A stretch of DNA of 64,000 nt from Granulicella cerasi. GTDB lineage: Bacteria; Acidobacteriota; Terriglobia; Terriglobales; Acidobacteriaceae. Position 1 is the first letter of the stretch. Every line of letters starts with the position of its first letter. This document shows positions 27,631 to 37,450 of the stretch, piece after piece. A program made the translations under genes and the position numbers. Where the stretch lies: the NCBI RefSeq assembly GCF_025685575.1, contig NZ_JAGSYD010000003.1, forward strand, positions 372,001 to 436,000. The letters run 5' to 3'. Below the pieces are notes generated by a model. The model was not told the origin of the DNA. It worked only from the letters and a program-made list of their open reading frames with translations, and searched no databases.

Positions 27631-29613
27631 ATGAAACCGAGTGAAGGCCGTCGTCGTGTCGTCATTGAAGCCGTAACGCCAAGCGTGAACGCTGGCCGCT
27701 ATGCCGCAAAGCGTGTTGTAGGTGACGTGGTGAAGGTGCAGTGCGCGGCCTTTGCAGACGGGCACGACCACGTCTCAGCGCGTGTGCTCTACAAGCCGGC
27801 GAAGGACAAGAAGTGGCGCTCGGAGCCGCTACGCTCACTGCCGAATGATCTGTGGGAAGGCGAGTTCACCGTCGACAAGATGGGTTCATGGGTCTTCACG
27901 GTCGAAGCCTGGATCGACCACTTCGACACCTGGGTGCATGACCTCGACAAGCGCCTCGGTGCACAGGTCGACTCCCCGCAAGACATTCCGCTGGCGCTGC
28001 GCATCGGCGCCAACCATCTGGAAGCGGCAGCGAAGCGCGCCAAGGGCAAAGATGCTGCCAAGCTCAAGCTCACCGCAGAGCAATTGATCGCATTGGCGGA
28101 ATCGAACCTTCCCTTCTACGAAAATCCGATCAAGCCCGACGTGCTCGCGCTGGCCGCACAGTACCCCGATCTCGCTTACGCAACCACCTTCGAGCCGCAG
28201 CTGCCGCTGTGGGTAGATCGCGAACGCGCGCGCTTCTCGGCCTGGTATGAGCTTTTCCCGCGCTCCTGCTCGCCGATCGAAGGCCGCCACGGAACGCTGA
28301 AGGATGTCGTGGAGCGTCTTCCCGAGATTGCACGCATGGGCTTCGACATCGTGTACATGCCGCCGATTCACCCCATCGGCGTGCAGTATCGCAAGGGCAA
28401 GAACAACTCCGTCACCGCCGAAGAGGGTGATGTAGGCAGTCCCTGGGCCGTGGGTGGCAAGGAAGGCGGACACACCGCAATCCTGCCGGAACTTGGCACG
28501 CTCGATGATTTCGCGGACCTCGTGAGCGCGGCGCAGATGAACGGCCTTGAGGTCGCGCTCGATATCGCCTTCCAGTGCGCGCCCGATCACCCCTGGGTGA
28601 AGGAACATCCAGACTGGTTCATCATCCGCCCGGATGGCACCATCCAGTACGCAGAGAATCCGCCGAAGAAGTATCAGGACATCTATCCGCTCAACTTCGA
28701 GTCGAAGGACTGGAAAGGCTTGTGGGATGCGCTCTACGGCGTCTTCAAGTTCTGGGTGGACCGCGGCGTCAAGGTCTTCCGCGTAGACAATCCGCACACC
28801 AAGGCGCTGCCCTTCTGGGAGTGGTGCATCGCAGAGGTGCTGGCGAAGAACCCGGACGTGATCTTCCTCGCCGAGGCCTTCACGCGTCCGCACGTCATGT
28901 ATTCGCTCGCGAAGGGCGGCTACACGCAGGGCTACACCTACTTCACCTGGCGCAATACGAAGGCCGACCTCGAAGCGTACTTCACGGAGATCTGCAACGA
29001 GCCGGTGCGGGACTTCTTCCGTCCGAACGTGTGGCCGAACACGCCGGACATTCTGCATGAGCAGCTGCAGACCGGCAGCCCCGCGATGTTCAAGCTGCGC
29101 GCGACGCTCGCCGCTACGCTCAGCGCGAACTGGGGCATCTATGGCCCGGCGTACGAACTCTGCGAGGGCCGCCCCGCAAAGCCCTCGCCCGGCAAGACGA
29201 GCAGCGAAGAGTACCTCGACAGCGAGAAGTATCAGCTGCGCTCGTGGGACCGCAGCAACCCGATCTCGATCGCGCCGTACATCCGCAAGCTCAACGAAAT
29301 TCGTCGCGCACATGAATCGCTGCAGCGCAACGAGAACCTCGTCTTCCACACCTCGCCGAACGAGCAGATCATCGCTTATTCGAAGCGCTCGGCGACGGGA
29401 GACGTCATTCTCACCATCGTGAACCTCGACCATCAGCACGAACAGAGCGCGTGGCTCGATCTGAACATGGAAGCGCTGGGACTGCCGTGGAGTGGCGCGT
29501 TTACGGTAGAGGACCTGCTGACCGGTACGCAGTACGACTGGAACAACCAGTGGAACTTCGTGGCGCTGAAGCCCGAGACCGCAGTCGCGCACGTCTTCCG
29601 CATCCGAGGATAG
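27631..29613 (+). CDS. glgE: alpha-1,4-glucan:maltose-1-phosphate maltosyltransferase GlgE
   Basis: GH13_3 enzyme that extends alpha-1,4-glucans using maltose-1-phosphate. An N-terminal beta-sandwich (about residues 15-120; ARVLYKPAKDKKW, LWEGEFTVDKMGSW) is followed by a helical insert and the barrel: FSAWYELFPRSCSP, YMPPIHPIGVQYRKGKNNS, the nucleophile Asp in VKVFRVDNPHTKALPFWEW, and Glu in VIFLAEAFTRPHVMY, then GYTQGYTYFTWRNTK. 660 aa, normal. ATG at 27631 has GAAGGAAGAGG about 9 nt upstream; TTG codons at 27625 and 27628 also open the frame. First gene of the rightward operon; receives maltose-1-phosphate from the maltokinase half of the next gene. Confidence 0.97.
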   Translation: MKPSEGRRRVVIEAVTPSVNAGRYAAKRVVGDVVKVQCAAFADGHDHVSARVLYKPAKDKKWRSEPLRSLPNDLWEGEFTVDKMGSWVFTVEAWIDHFDTWVHDLDKRLGAQVDSPQDIPLALRIGANHLEAAAKRAKGKDAAKLKLTAEQLIALAESNLPFYENPIKPDVLALAAQYPDLAYATTFEPQLPLWVDRERARFSAWYELFPRSCSPIEGRHGTLKDVVERLPEIARMGFDIVYMPPIHPIGVQYRKGKNNSVTAEEGDVGSPWAVGGKEGGHTAILPELGTLDDFADLVSAAQMNGLEVALDIAFQCAPDHPWVKEHPDWFIIRPDGTIQYAENPPKKYQDIYPLNFESKDWKGLWDALYGVFKFWVDRGVKVFRVDNPHTKALPFWEWCIAEVLAKNPDVIFLAEAFTRPHVMYSLAKGGYTQGYTYFTWRNTKADLEAYFTEICNEPVRDFFRPNVWPNTPDILHEQLQTGSPAMFKLRATLAATLSANWGIYGPAYELCEGRPAKPSPGKTSSEEYLDSEKYQLRSWDRSNPISIAPYIRKLNEIRRAHESLQRNENLVFHTSPNEQIIAYSKRSATGDVILTIVNLDHQHEQSAWLDLNMEALGLPWSGAFTVEDLLTGTQYDWNNQWNFVALKPETAVAHVFRIRG

Positions 29614-29620
29614 TCATCGA

Positions 29621-29662
29621 GTTGATTGCCTCGCGAGCCGCGTCGCTCACGAGGCAATCAAC
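29621..29662 (+). repeat. 13-bp perfect hairpin between glgE and treS-pep2
   Basis: GTTGATTGCCTCG (29621-29633) pairs perfectly with 29650-29662, with a further GAG/CTC inside the loop. It begins 8 nt after the glgE stop. There is no T-run after it, so it is more likely a processing or mRNA-stability stem than a terminator. Confidence 0.65.
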
Positions 29663-29748
29663 TTTGGACGAAACCGAATCGACGAACAGCGTTTTGGGCC
29701 CCACACGGCATCCAACCGAAGGAAGCCACGCACGAAAGGCCACCGCGA

Positions 29749-32700
29749 GTGAAAAAGCCCTGCAGCGCCACTGATCCACTTTGGTACAAAGACGCCGTCA
29801 TCTATGAACTGCACGTCCGTGCGTTCTGTGACTCCAACGGCGACGGCATCGGTGACTTCCAGGGGCTCATCTCGAAGCTGGACTACCTGCAGGCGCTCGG
29901 CGTCACATGCCTCTGGTTGCTGCCGTTCTTCCCTTCGCCCCTGCGCGACGATGGCTACGACATTGCTGACTACAACTCGGTCAACCCCAGCTACGGCACC
30001 ATCGAAGATTTTCAGCAGTTCCTCAACGAAGCGCATGACCGCGGCATGCAGGTGATGATCGAGTTGGTCATCAACCACAGCTCCGATCAGCATCCGTGGT
30101 TCCAAGCCGCACGGCTCGCGCCCAAGGGCTCGCCCGAACGCGAGATGTATGTGTGGAGCGATACGGATAAGCTCTACGACGGTGTGCGCATCATCTTCAC
30201 CGACACGGAGAAATCGAACTGGACCTGGGATGAAGTTGCGCAACAGTACTACTGGCATCGTTTTTTCTCTCATCAGCCTGACCTGAACTTCGACAATCCA
30301 CGCGTGATGGACGAAGTCCTCAACGCCATGCGTTTCTGGATGGACATGGGAGTGGACGGTCTTCGCCTCGACGCGATTCCGTACCTCGTGGAGCGCGACG
30401 GCACAAGCTGCGAAAACGTGCCCGAAACGCACGTCAAGATCAAAGAGATTCGCGCCGTCATCGACGCTGAATACGAGAACCGCTTAATCCTCGCCGAAGC
30501 GAATATGTGGCCAGCCGATGTGCGGCCCTACTTCGGCGACAGTGATGAGTGCCACATGGCATTCCACTTCCCCTTGATGCCGCGCATCTACATGGCGCTG
30601 CGCCAGGAAGATCGTCTTCCGATCACCGACATCATGGCGCAGACGCCGGAGATTCCGCCCGACTGTCAGTGGGGCCTGTTCCTGCGCAACCATGATGAGC
30701 TCACGCTCGAGATGGTGACCGACGACGAGCGCGACTACATGAATATGGCGTACGCGTCCGATCCGCGCATGCGCGTGAACGTCGGCATCCGTCGCCGTCT
30801 GGCTCCGCTGGTCGACAACAATCGTCGTCGCATCGAGCTGCTGAACTCGTTGCTCTTCAGCTTCCCCGGCACGCCCATCATGTACTACGGCGATGAGATC
30901 GGGATGGGCGACAACATCTATCTCGGCGATCGCAACGGCGTGCGTACACCGATGCAGTGGAACTCGGATCGCAACGCCGGCTTCTCGAAAGCCGTCCCCG
31001 CGAAGCTCTACTTCCCCGTCATTATGGACCCCATCTGGGGCTATCAGGCGATCAACGTCGAGGCGCAGGAGAGCGACCCTTCTTCGCTGCTGCACTGGAC
31101 GCGCAACATGATTGCGCTGCGAAAACTCTTCCACGTATTCGGCCGTGGCTCCCTCGAATTCCTGCATCCGGAGAACCGCAAGGTGCTTGCCTACGTGCGC
31201 GCCTATGAAGACGAACGCGGATCAGAAACCGTTCTTTGCGTCGCCAACCTCTCGCGCTTTGCACAGCCGGTGCAACTCGACCTCAGCAAGTTTGCAGGCC
31301 GCCAGCCGGTAGAGATGCTCGGCTATGTGCCCTTCCCCACCATTGACGAGTCGCCTTATGCGCTGACGCTCGCACCCTACAGCTTCTTCTGGCTGGAGCT
31401 GCAACCCGCTCCCGCAGCGCGTCCGGCCGCAGCCGTGAAGTATGCGCCGACAGCAGCCGCACCAACGGAAGAAGCGATCACGCTTTCTCAGTTGATCGAG
31501 TCGCCTGAGAGGTTTGCTCTCTCGGAAATGTTGAAGCAATATCTGCCGCAACAACGCTGGTTTGGAAGCAAGTCGCGCGAGGTGCGCGAGGTACGAGTGC
31601 TCACATCCACGCCCGTGCCTCACACCGACGCGCTACTGACAGTGATTGATGTGGTGTATGCGGCGGGCGAAGACGAGCAGTATCAACTTCCGCTGGCGAT
31701 CGCGCGCGGTGGGGAGGCTGAAGCGCTTCAGACGAACACGCCGAAGAACATCATTGGTTCCATCAAGGGCGAGCCTGCGGCGGTGCTCTACGATGCGGTT
31801 GCGAACGCTGCATTCCGTGATTCGTTGCTGCGCATCATCCTCGAATCCTCGCCGTCTACGCGCGAAACATCGGCCCCGGCACAGCATGATCAATCGCATT
31901 CGGTCTCGCTCGATGCCTCACGCTCGGCCTCGCTCGACGCCATGTCGCTGGCGAACGAAGTGTCGCGCCTCGGATCTGCGGAGCAGTCGAACACGTCGAT
32001 CCTCTATGACCAAAAAGCCATTCTGAAGCTATTCCGCCGCGTGCGCGCAGGCGAGAACCCGGATGTGGAGATCACGCGATTCCTCACGGATGTAGCGCAC
32101 TTCCCCAACATCCCGGCGTATCTCGGCGATCTGCATGTGAAGAAAGACCAGACGACGCTGGCCTTCCTGCAAAGCTTCGCCGCGAACGAAGGCGACGGCT
32201 GGCAGTGGGTGCTCGATGCGCTCGGTCGTCATCTTGCATCGGCGGGCGCTGATGAATCGCTCGATGCGATTCGACTGCTTGGAAAGCGCACCGCGGAGAT
32301 GCATCTCGCGCTCGCAACGCCTACGGACGATCCCTCCTTCGCTGCGATTCCTTACAGCGAAAATGCGTTCGCCGAAGATCGCGCGCGCATCACCGCAGAG
32401 GTGACAAAGGCATTCGACGCGCTCGCGGCAAAGCAGCCCACGCTCGAAGGCCGCACGCGCGAGATGGCCGACGCTCTCCTCGCACAGCGCACGAAGTTGG
32501 CCCGCGCCTTGAATGCGCTCACCTTCCAGGCAGGAGCTTTCGGTCAGCGGATCCGCATTCACGGCGACTATCACCTTGGCCAGGTACTTCGCTCGGCGCA
32601 GGATTTTCTGATCGTTGATTTCGAAGGCGAGCCTGCTCGTACACTCGATCAACGTCGCGAGAAACAGTCGCCGCTCAAGGACGTTGCCGGCATGTTGCGT

Positions 32701-32988
32701 TCTTTGAGCTATGCAGCTCATACCGCATTACAGCAACAGCCAAACGCCTCACCGGAAGCCGCCAGGCAGTGGGAGCTCGCCGCTTCGAGCGCGTTCATGC
32801 AGGCGTATGATCTTGCCATTGCAGAGAATGCTACCTTGATTCCCGCGCGTTCTGTCGCTACGCGCCTGCTCGCAGCGTTGCAGCTTGAGAAGGCTTCTTA
32901 CGAGCTTCTGTACGAATTGAATAATCGTCCGGCATGGCTGGCGATCCCGCTCGAGGGCTTGCTGGCTATCGCGGAGGGATGGGAGTAA
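29749..32988 (+). CDS. trehalose synthase-maltokinase fusion (TreS-Pep2)
   Basis: About 1079 aa bifunctional protein. Residues 1 to about 560 are a GH13 trehalose synthase (trehalose to maltose): [29 protein letters not shown], the Asp nucleophile in [13 protein letters not shown], Glu in ILAEANMWP, and [16 protein letters not shown]. After an Ala/Pro-rich linker, residues about 630-1079 are a maltokinase (maltose + ATP to maltose-1-phosphate): [14 protein letters not shown], then the kinase catalytic [10 protein letters not shown] and the metal-binding Asp in [13 protein letters not shown] at 29749 is the likely start (AAAGG upstream); the frame extends to a TTG at 29626 that lies in the intergenic hairpin. 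Supplies GlgE. Confidence 0.95.
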   Translation: MKKPCSATDPLWYKDAVIYELHVRAFCDSNGDGIGDFQGLISKLDYLQALGVTCLWLLPFFPSPLRDDGYDIADYNSVNPSYGTIEDFQQFLNEAHDRGMQVMIELVINHSSDQHPWFQAARLAPKGSPEREMYVWSDTDKLYDGVRIIFTDTEKSNWTWDEVAQQYYWHRFFSHQPDLNFDNPRVMDEVLNAMRFWMDMGVDGLRLDAIPYLVERDGTSCENVPETHVKIKEIRAVIDAEYENRLILAEANMWPADVRPYFGDSDECHMAFHFPLMPRIYMALRQEDRLPITDIMAQTPEIPPDCQWGLFLRNHDELTLEMVTDDERDYMNMAYASDPRMRVNVGIRRRLAPLVDNNRRRIELLNSLLFSFPGTPIMYYGDEIGMGDNIYLGDRNGVRTPMQWNSDRNAGFSKAVPAKLYFPVIMDPIWGYQAINVEAQESDPSSLLHWTRNMIALRKLFHVFGRGSLEFLHPENRKVLAYVRAYEDERGSETVLCVANLSRFAQPVQLDLSKFAGRQPVEMLGYVPFPTIDESPYALTLAPYSFFWLELQPAPAARPAAAVKYAPTAAAPTEEAITLSQLIESPERFALSEMLKQYLPQQRWFGSKSREVREVRVLTSTPVPHTDALLTVIDVVYAAGEDEQYQLPLAIARGGEAEALQTNTPKNIIGSIKGEPAAVLYDAVANAAFRDSLLRIILESSPSTRETSAPAQHDQSHSVSLDASRSASLDAMSLANEVSRLGSAEQSNTSILYDQKAILKLFRRVRAGENPDVEITRFLTDVAHFPNIPAYLGDLHVKKDQTTLAFLQSFAANEGDGWQWVLDALGRHLASAGADESLDAIRLLGKRTAEMHLALATPTDDPSFAAIPYSENAFAEDRARITAEVTKAFDALAAKQPTLEGRTREMADALLAQRTKLARALNALTFQAGAFGQRIRIHGDYHLGQVLRSAQDFLIVDFEGEPARTLDQRREKQSPLKDVAGMLRSLSYAAHTALQQQPNASPEAARQWELAASSAFMQAYDLAIAENATLIPARSVATRLLAALQLEKASYELLYELNNRPAWLAIPLEGLLAIAEGWE

Positions 32989-33006
32989 TCGAAGACTGAC
33001 GAATCT

Positions 33007-34200
33007 ATGGCGACCGCATCCCTTTCCCCAGAAACGATGAACGACACGACGAGCCGCGCGGCGACGGGCAAGATTCTTGTGTGCCTGCCGATGATGTCTA
33101 CCGAGCAGACCACTGAGATCGTGCACTACCTGCTGCATGCTTTTGACGCGTCGCAACTGGTCTTTGCCGGCGCGCAGGAGAGCAGCGACTACCACTCCGT
33201 CTCTTATGCACCCGCGCGCACTCAGCTTCAATGGGTGCTCGGCGCGAGCGACTATCTCGCAGCCGCAGCGCTGAGCCAGCAGCAACAGGCAACCGCGGTG
33301 CTGCTGCTCGGCACTGACACCACCACGCTGCCTCTTGAAGGTCTGCGCTCGATGGTCGATACCGTCTCCAGCGGCATTGATCTCGTGGTGCCGATGTATC
33401 CGCTCGAACCGCACGACGCGCTGGTAACGAAGGCCATTATTTATCCGCTTACTCGCACGCTGTTCACTACGGACATCGAACTCGCGCTCCCTGCGGATGT
33501 AGCTCTCTCGCCACGCATGCTCGCACGACTCGCGCAGCTCGCGCGGCGCGCACAGAGTGCGGGTACAGAGTCGCTGATCTGGCCCGTGGCCGAGGCTGCG
33601 ATCGCGGGCTATCAGGTGCGCCAGGTAGCGATGCCGCACCGCGTGCTGCCCGGACCTACGGAAGCCGACCTCAACGCGCTCTTGGCTGCCGTTGCGGGAT
33701 CTCTCTTCGCCGACATTGAGGCCAAGGCAAGCTATTGGCAACGCGGCCGCGCGGTGCTCAACGAATCCACTCCGGGCACGACGGCGGACCAGACGTTTCC
33801 GGTGATTGACACAGATGAGATCGCGTCGATGCTCGACGCATTTCAGCTTGCGAGCAACAACCTGACGGAACTGTGGGCCATCGTGCTTCCGCCGCAGTCA
33901 CTGCTGGCCGTGAAGAAGCTCTCTCGTTTGCCGGCAGCAGAGTTCTCCTTCGACGCGAGTCTCTGGGCGCGTGTCGTTTATGACTTCGTTTTGGCCTTCC
34001 ATGCACGCACACTCAACCGCAGTCACCTGCTCGGCGCCATGACTCCGCTGTACCTCGCGTGGGTCGCGTCCTACATTCGCGCCGTAGGTGATGACCGCGA
34101 ACGCGCTGCCCGACAAGCCGAAAATGTCGCCCAGGCTTTCGAGCGCGAGAAGCCGTATCTAGTAGCGCGTTGGCGTTGGCCAGATCGCTTCAACCCATAG
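33007..34200 (+). CDS. glycosyltransferase-2/GT78-like protein with degenerate active site
   Basis: 397 aa, no signal peptide. From memory of a family of GT-A glycosyltransferases common in acidobacteria and cyanobacteria, I align AIIYPLTRTLF (about residue 145) with their IVYPLTRALYG motif, and GTESLIWPVAEAAIAGYQVRQV (about 180-200) with their GTDIWMTTTAIAEGFRV segment. The expected metal-binding VVDSDLR appears here as LLGTDTT, and the GGDFG motif as PADVA, so key acidic and glycine residues are gone. Possibly an inactive or regulatory paralogue. It starts 18 bp after treS-pep2 and is certainly in that operon, so a role in the glucan/trehalose pathway is likely. Not a named gene. Confidence 0.6.
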   Translation: MATASLSPETMNDTTSRAATGKILVCLPMMSTEQTTEIVHYLLHAFDASQLVFAGAQESSDYHSVSYAPARTQLQWVLGASDYLAAAALSQQQQATAVLLLGTDTTTLPLEGLRSMVDTVSSGIDLVVPMYPLEPHDALVTKAIIYPLTRTLFTTDIELALPADVALSPRMLARLAQLARRAQSAGTESLIWPVAEAAIAGYQVRQVAMPHRVLPGPTEADLNALLAAVAGSLFADIEAKASYWQRGRAVLNESTPGTTADQTFPVIDTDEIASMLDAFQLASNNLTELWAIVLPPQSLLAVKKLSRLPAAEFSFDASLWARVVYDFVLAFHARTLNRSHLLGAMTPLYLAWVASYIRAVGDDRERAARQAENVAQAFEREKPYLVARWRWPDRFNP

Positions 34201-34259
34201 CCTAAGCTCATCGCCCCAACGCTGCGCGACCGACGCATTGAATGAAAGGACCGACTCCC

Positions 34260-34997
34260 ATGGGAGAGCAAATCGTTACCGCACTAAGCCAGTCGATGCA
34301 CCGCGCCGTGGTGACGCTGGTAAACTTCCTGCCGGGTATCGCGGCGTTCCTCGTCGCCGTGCTCATCATCGGACTACTAGGCGTCGTAATCGCGATGCTC
34401 GTCAAGCGCGTACTCACCGCGCTGCGCTTCGACGAACGCTTCAGCAGCAGCACAGCCTCTGCCTGGACGCCCTCGACTTCACCGACGCTCATCGTCTCGC
34501 GCACGATCATGTGGCTTTGCCTGTTCATCGGCGTGCTCATTGGCCTCACTGCATTCTCTGAGGCGTTCTCCTCGAACACGAACGTCTCCTATCTGCTGCT
34601 GCCGTACTTCACGCACCTTATCGGCGCGACGATCATCCTCTTCTTCGGCTCGCTGGCGGCGCGCTTCCTCGCCCGCAGCGTTCTTGTCGGCGCAGTGAAC
34701 GCGCAACTGCAATACGCGCGCTTCCTTTCGCTCGGCATCAAGTGGCTCGTGCTGGTGCTTGCCTCCGCAATGGCGCTCGATCATATCGGCGTAGGCGGCT
34801 CAATCATTGATCTGGCCTTCGGCATCCTCTTCGGCGGGATCGTGCTGACACTCTCGCTGGCCATTGGTCTCGGTTCGCGCGACCTCGTCACGCGGTCGAT
34901 CGAAAAGACCATGGAAAAGCCGACGAACCCATCAACGGGAAGCGTATCTCCCATCAACGAATCTGATGCCTCACGCCCACGCCTCCGCCACTTCTAG
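34260..34997 (+). CDS. membrane protein with mechanosensitive-channel TM-helix repeats
   Basis: 245 aa inner-membrane protein with five predicted hydrophobic segments (about residues 20-45, 75-100, 112-135, 155-175 and 180-205). The helices containing GIAAFLVAVLIIGLLGVVIA and ILFGGIVLTLSLAIGLGSRDLV match the conserved TM helix seen in small mechanosensitive-channel-like proteins (PF05552), but the cytoplasmic MscS beta domain is absent. The C-terminal 35 residues are polar and Pro/Ser-rich. ATG at 34260 follows AAAGGA by 9 nt; an ATG at 34242 is in frame. Last gene of the glgE-treS operon: a link to osmotic stress is plausible, since trehalose is an osmolyte. Confidence 0.72.
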   Translation: MGEQIVTALSQSMHRAVVTLVNFLPGIAAFLVAVLIIGLLGVVIAMLVKRVLTALRFDERFSSSTASAWTPSTSPTLIVSRTIMWLCLFIGVLIGLTAFSEAFSSNTNVSYLLLPYFTHLIGATIILFFGSLAARFLARSVLVGAVNAQLQYARFLSLGIKWLVLVLASAMALDHIGVGGSIIDLAFGILFGGIVLTLSLAIGLGSRDLVTRSIEKTMEKPTNPSTGSVSPINESDASRPRLRHF

Positions 34998-35077
34998 CGG
35001 ATAGCGACGGAACCCTTTCCAGCAGCGCACGATTGCGCTATTCTCTTTCGATACCTCCTAGGTTCCGAAGGCTGGAT

Positions 35078-37450
35078 ATGGCAGAGACGACTGGCGGCAT
35101 TGGTGCTTCCCCGATTCGCAAAGAGGGCCGCTCCAAAGTCCTGGGCGAGGCCCGTTACATTGATGATCTTTCGTTGCCCGGCATGTGGTTCGGCGCAACG
35201 GTGCGCTCGACCATCGCGCGCGGACGGATTCGCAAGATCACCTTTGGCATTGGGGTGAACTGGGATGAGTACTGCATCGTTAGCGCGCGTGACATTCCCG
35301 GCGAAAACACCGTCATCCACCTCACTAAGGATCATCCCTGTCTTGCCGATGAGTATGTAAATCATCCGGAGGAGCCGATCCTGCTTCTCGCGCACCCCGA
35401 GAAGCACGCGCTTCTGCACGCGCTCAAAGCGATCCAAATCGACTACGAAGAGTTCCCAGGCGTCTTCACCATTGAAGAGAGCGAGCAGGCTGTAGCCGAC
35501 GGTGACGTGGATCGCATCATCTGGGATGGTTCCAAGTGGAACGCATCGGCAAACTGTTTCAAGACGTACACGATGTACTCCGGCGAAGGCGCTGAGGTGG
35601 AAGCAGGACTCGCGGAAGCCTTCGACAACGCCGACTTCATCGTCACCGGGGAATATCACACCGGCGCGCAGGAGCAGCTCTACATCGAGAACAATGGCGT
35701 GATCGCCGAGTGCTTCCGCGACGCGGATGGGAACGTCGAAAGCGTCTGTGTGCAGGGCTCGATGCAATGCCCCTACTACCTGGTCCACGCACTGACGGAG
35801 GTCTTTCATCTTCCCGAAGAAAAGTGCCGCGTGATCCAGGTGGAAACCGGCGGAGCTTTCGGCGGCAAAGAAGACTTCCCCTCCGTCATCGGCTCTCATG
35901 CCGCGTTGCTCGCCATGAAGAGCGGCCATCCTGTGAAGATTACGTATGATCGCGCGGAGGATATGGCCGCTACCACGAAGCGGCATCCCTCGCGCACGCG
36001 TCTTCGCGTTGCGGTCACGAAGGAAGGCAAGCTGCTCGGTGCAGAGATCGACGTCGCCATCGACGGTGGCGCCTACTCCACACTCTCTCCTGTCGTTCTG
36101 TCGCGTGCGACCATCCACGCGCCTGGCCCCTACAAATGGCCGTTCATTCGCGTGAAATCGAAGGCGATGGCTACGAACATTCCGCCGCATGGAGCCTTTC
36201 GCGGCTTTGGTGCGCCGCAGTCCCTCTTCGGGCTCGAGCGCCACATGGACAAGATCGCAAAGACCATTGGCATCAGCCCTGAAGAGCTTCGCCGTCGCAA
36301 CTTCCTCGGCACCGGCGATTGCACAGCGACCGGCCAGCCGCTCGTCGAAGAAGTCGACATGCAAAAGCTGCTGACGCGCGCGCTCGATGAAGCGGGTTAT
36401 CACGAGAAGATCGCTCGCTATGCAGAGGAGAACAAGACTTCACCGATCAAACGCGGTGTGGGCTTCGCGACCTTCATGCACGGCACAGGCTTCACCGGCT
36501 CTGGCGAGCGCCGCCTTAACTCGCTCGTGCATCTCGACCTGCTGCCGGATGGAACGCCACAGATCCTCGTCTCCTCCACGGAATTCGGCCAAGGCACGAA
36601 CACGATTCTCTGCCAGGCTGCGGCCTCCGCACTGCAGCTTCCGTATGACCAGATCAACATCGCTCGCCCCGACACGAGCGTCGTACCGAACAGCGGCCCT
36701 ACCGTCGCAAGCCGCACCGCAATGATTGTCGGTAAACTCGTGCAGCGTGTGAGTGAGCAGATGTTGCATACGCTGCGCAGCTTCGCGAAGCTGCCTGAGA
36801 ACCACACGCCAGAGCAGTTCCAGCAAGCTGCGCTTGCGTATCTCGCCGAGCATGGCCCGCTGCGCGAAAGCGCACGCTACGAACCACCGACGAAGATCTA
36901 TTGGGACGACGCCCTCTATCGCGGCGACGCATATCCCGGCTACGCCTGGGCCGTCTATGTGGCGGAGGTCGCGCTGGACACCCGCACCTACACCGCGACC
37001 TGCACGCAGTTCGATGCGCTGCAGGAAGTGGGCCGCGTCATGCATCCTGTGCTCGCTAAGGGACAGGTGGAAGGCGGCGTCGCGCAAGGCATCGGCTACG
37101 CGCTGTATGAGAAGTGCGTCTGGAAAAACGGCCGCATGATGAACAATCAGATGACGAACTACATCATGCCGACATCGGCTGATCTGCCGCCGATCTACGT
37201 GCACTTCGAAGAGGTGCCGTCCATCCACGGCCCTAACGGGGCCAAGGGCATCGGCGAACTTCCGATGGATGGCCCCGCGCCTGCAATCCTCAACGCCATC
37301 GAGAACGCTACAGGCGTGAGCTTCAACACCATTCCCCTGTTGCCTGAAGACATTTACGAACGCTACATGTCGCTGGGACATCCACACGGCGGAACCGAAG
37401 ATCTCGACCCTACAACGGACCGCGATACGCGCGTGGAAACCATCGCATGA
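35078..37450 (+). CDS. xanthine dehydrogenase-family molybdopterin-binding subunit (large)
   Basis: 790 aa catalytic subunit of a molybdenum hydroxylase (aldehyde/xanthine/CO dehydrogenase-like). An N-terminal substrate-channel domain starts with RKEGRSKVLGEARYIDDL. Mo-pterin contacts are seen in ETGGAFGGKEDFPSVIGSHAALLA, AFRGFGAPQSLFGLERHMDKIA and EFGQGTNTILCQAAASALQLP, and the catalytic Glu is expected in GAKGIGELPMDGPAPAILNA. It lacks the AYRCSFR loop of CO dehydrogenase, so it is not a true CoxL. Substrate unknown. ATG at 35078; ATGA overlap with the next gene. With the following two genes it forms an L-S-M heterotrimer. Confidence 0.9.
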   Translation: MAETTGGIGASPIRKEGRSKVLGEARYIDDLSLPGMWFGATVRSTIARGRIRKITFGIGVNWDEYCIVSARDIPGENTVIHLTKDHPCLADEYVNHPEEPILLLAHPEKHALLHALKAIQIDYEEFPGVFTIEESEQAVADGDVDRIIWDGSKWNASANCFKTYTMYSGEGAEVEAGLAEAFDNADFIVTGEYHTGAQEQLYIENNGVIAECFRDADGNVESVCVQGSMQCPYYLVHALTEVFHLPEEKCRVIQVETGGAFGGKEDFPSVIGSHAALLAMKSGHPVKITYDRAEDMAATTKRHPSRTRLRVAVTKEGKLLGAEIDVAIDGGAYSTLSPVVLSRATIHAPGPYKWPFIRVKSKAMATNIPPHGAFRGFGAPQSLFGLERHMDKIAKTIGISPEELRRRNFLGTGDCTATGQPLVEEVDMQKLLTRALDEAGYHEKIARYAEENKTSPIKRGVGFATFMHGTGFTGSGERRLNSLVHLDLLPDGTPQILVSSTEFGQGTNTILCQAAASALQLPYDQINIARPDTSVVPNSGPTVASRTAMIVGKLVQRVSEQMLHTLRSFAKLPENHTPEQFQQAALAYLAEHGPLRESARYEPPTKIYWDDALYRGDAYPGYAWAVYVAEVALDTRTYTATCTQFDALQEVGRVMHPVLAKGQVEGGVAQGIGYALYEKCVWKNGRMMNNQMTNYIMPTSADLPPIYVHFEEVPSIHGPNGAKGIGELPMDGPAPAILNAIENATGVSFNTIPLLPEDIYERYMSLGHPHGGTEDLDPTTDRDTRVETIA

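Noticed and set aside
27886-29592. 568-codon minus-strand open frame opposite glgE
   Set aside because: Shadow of glgE.
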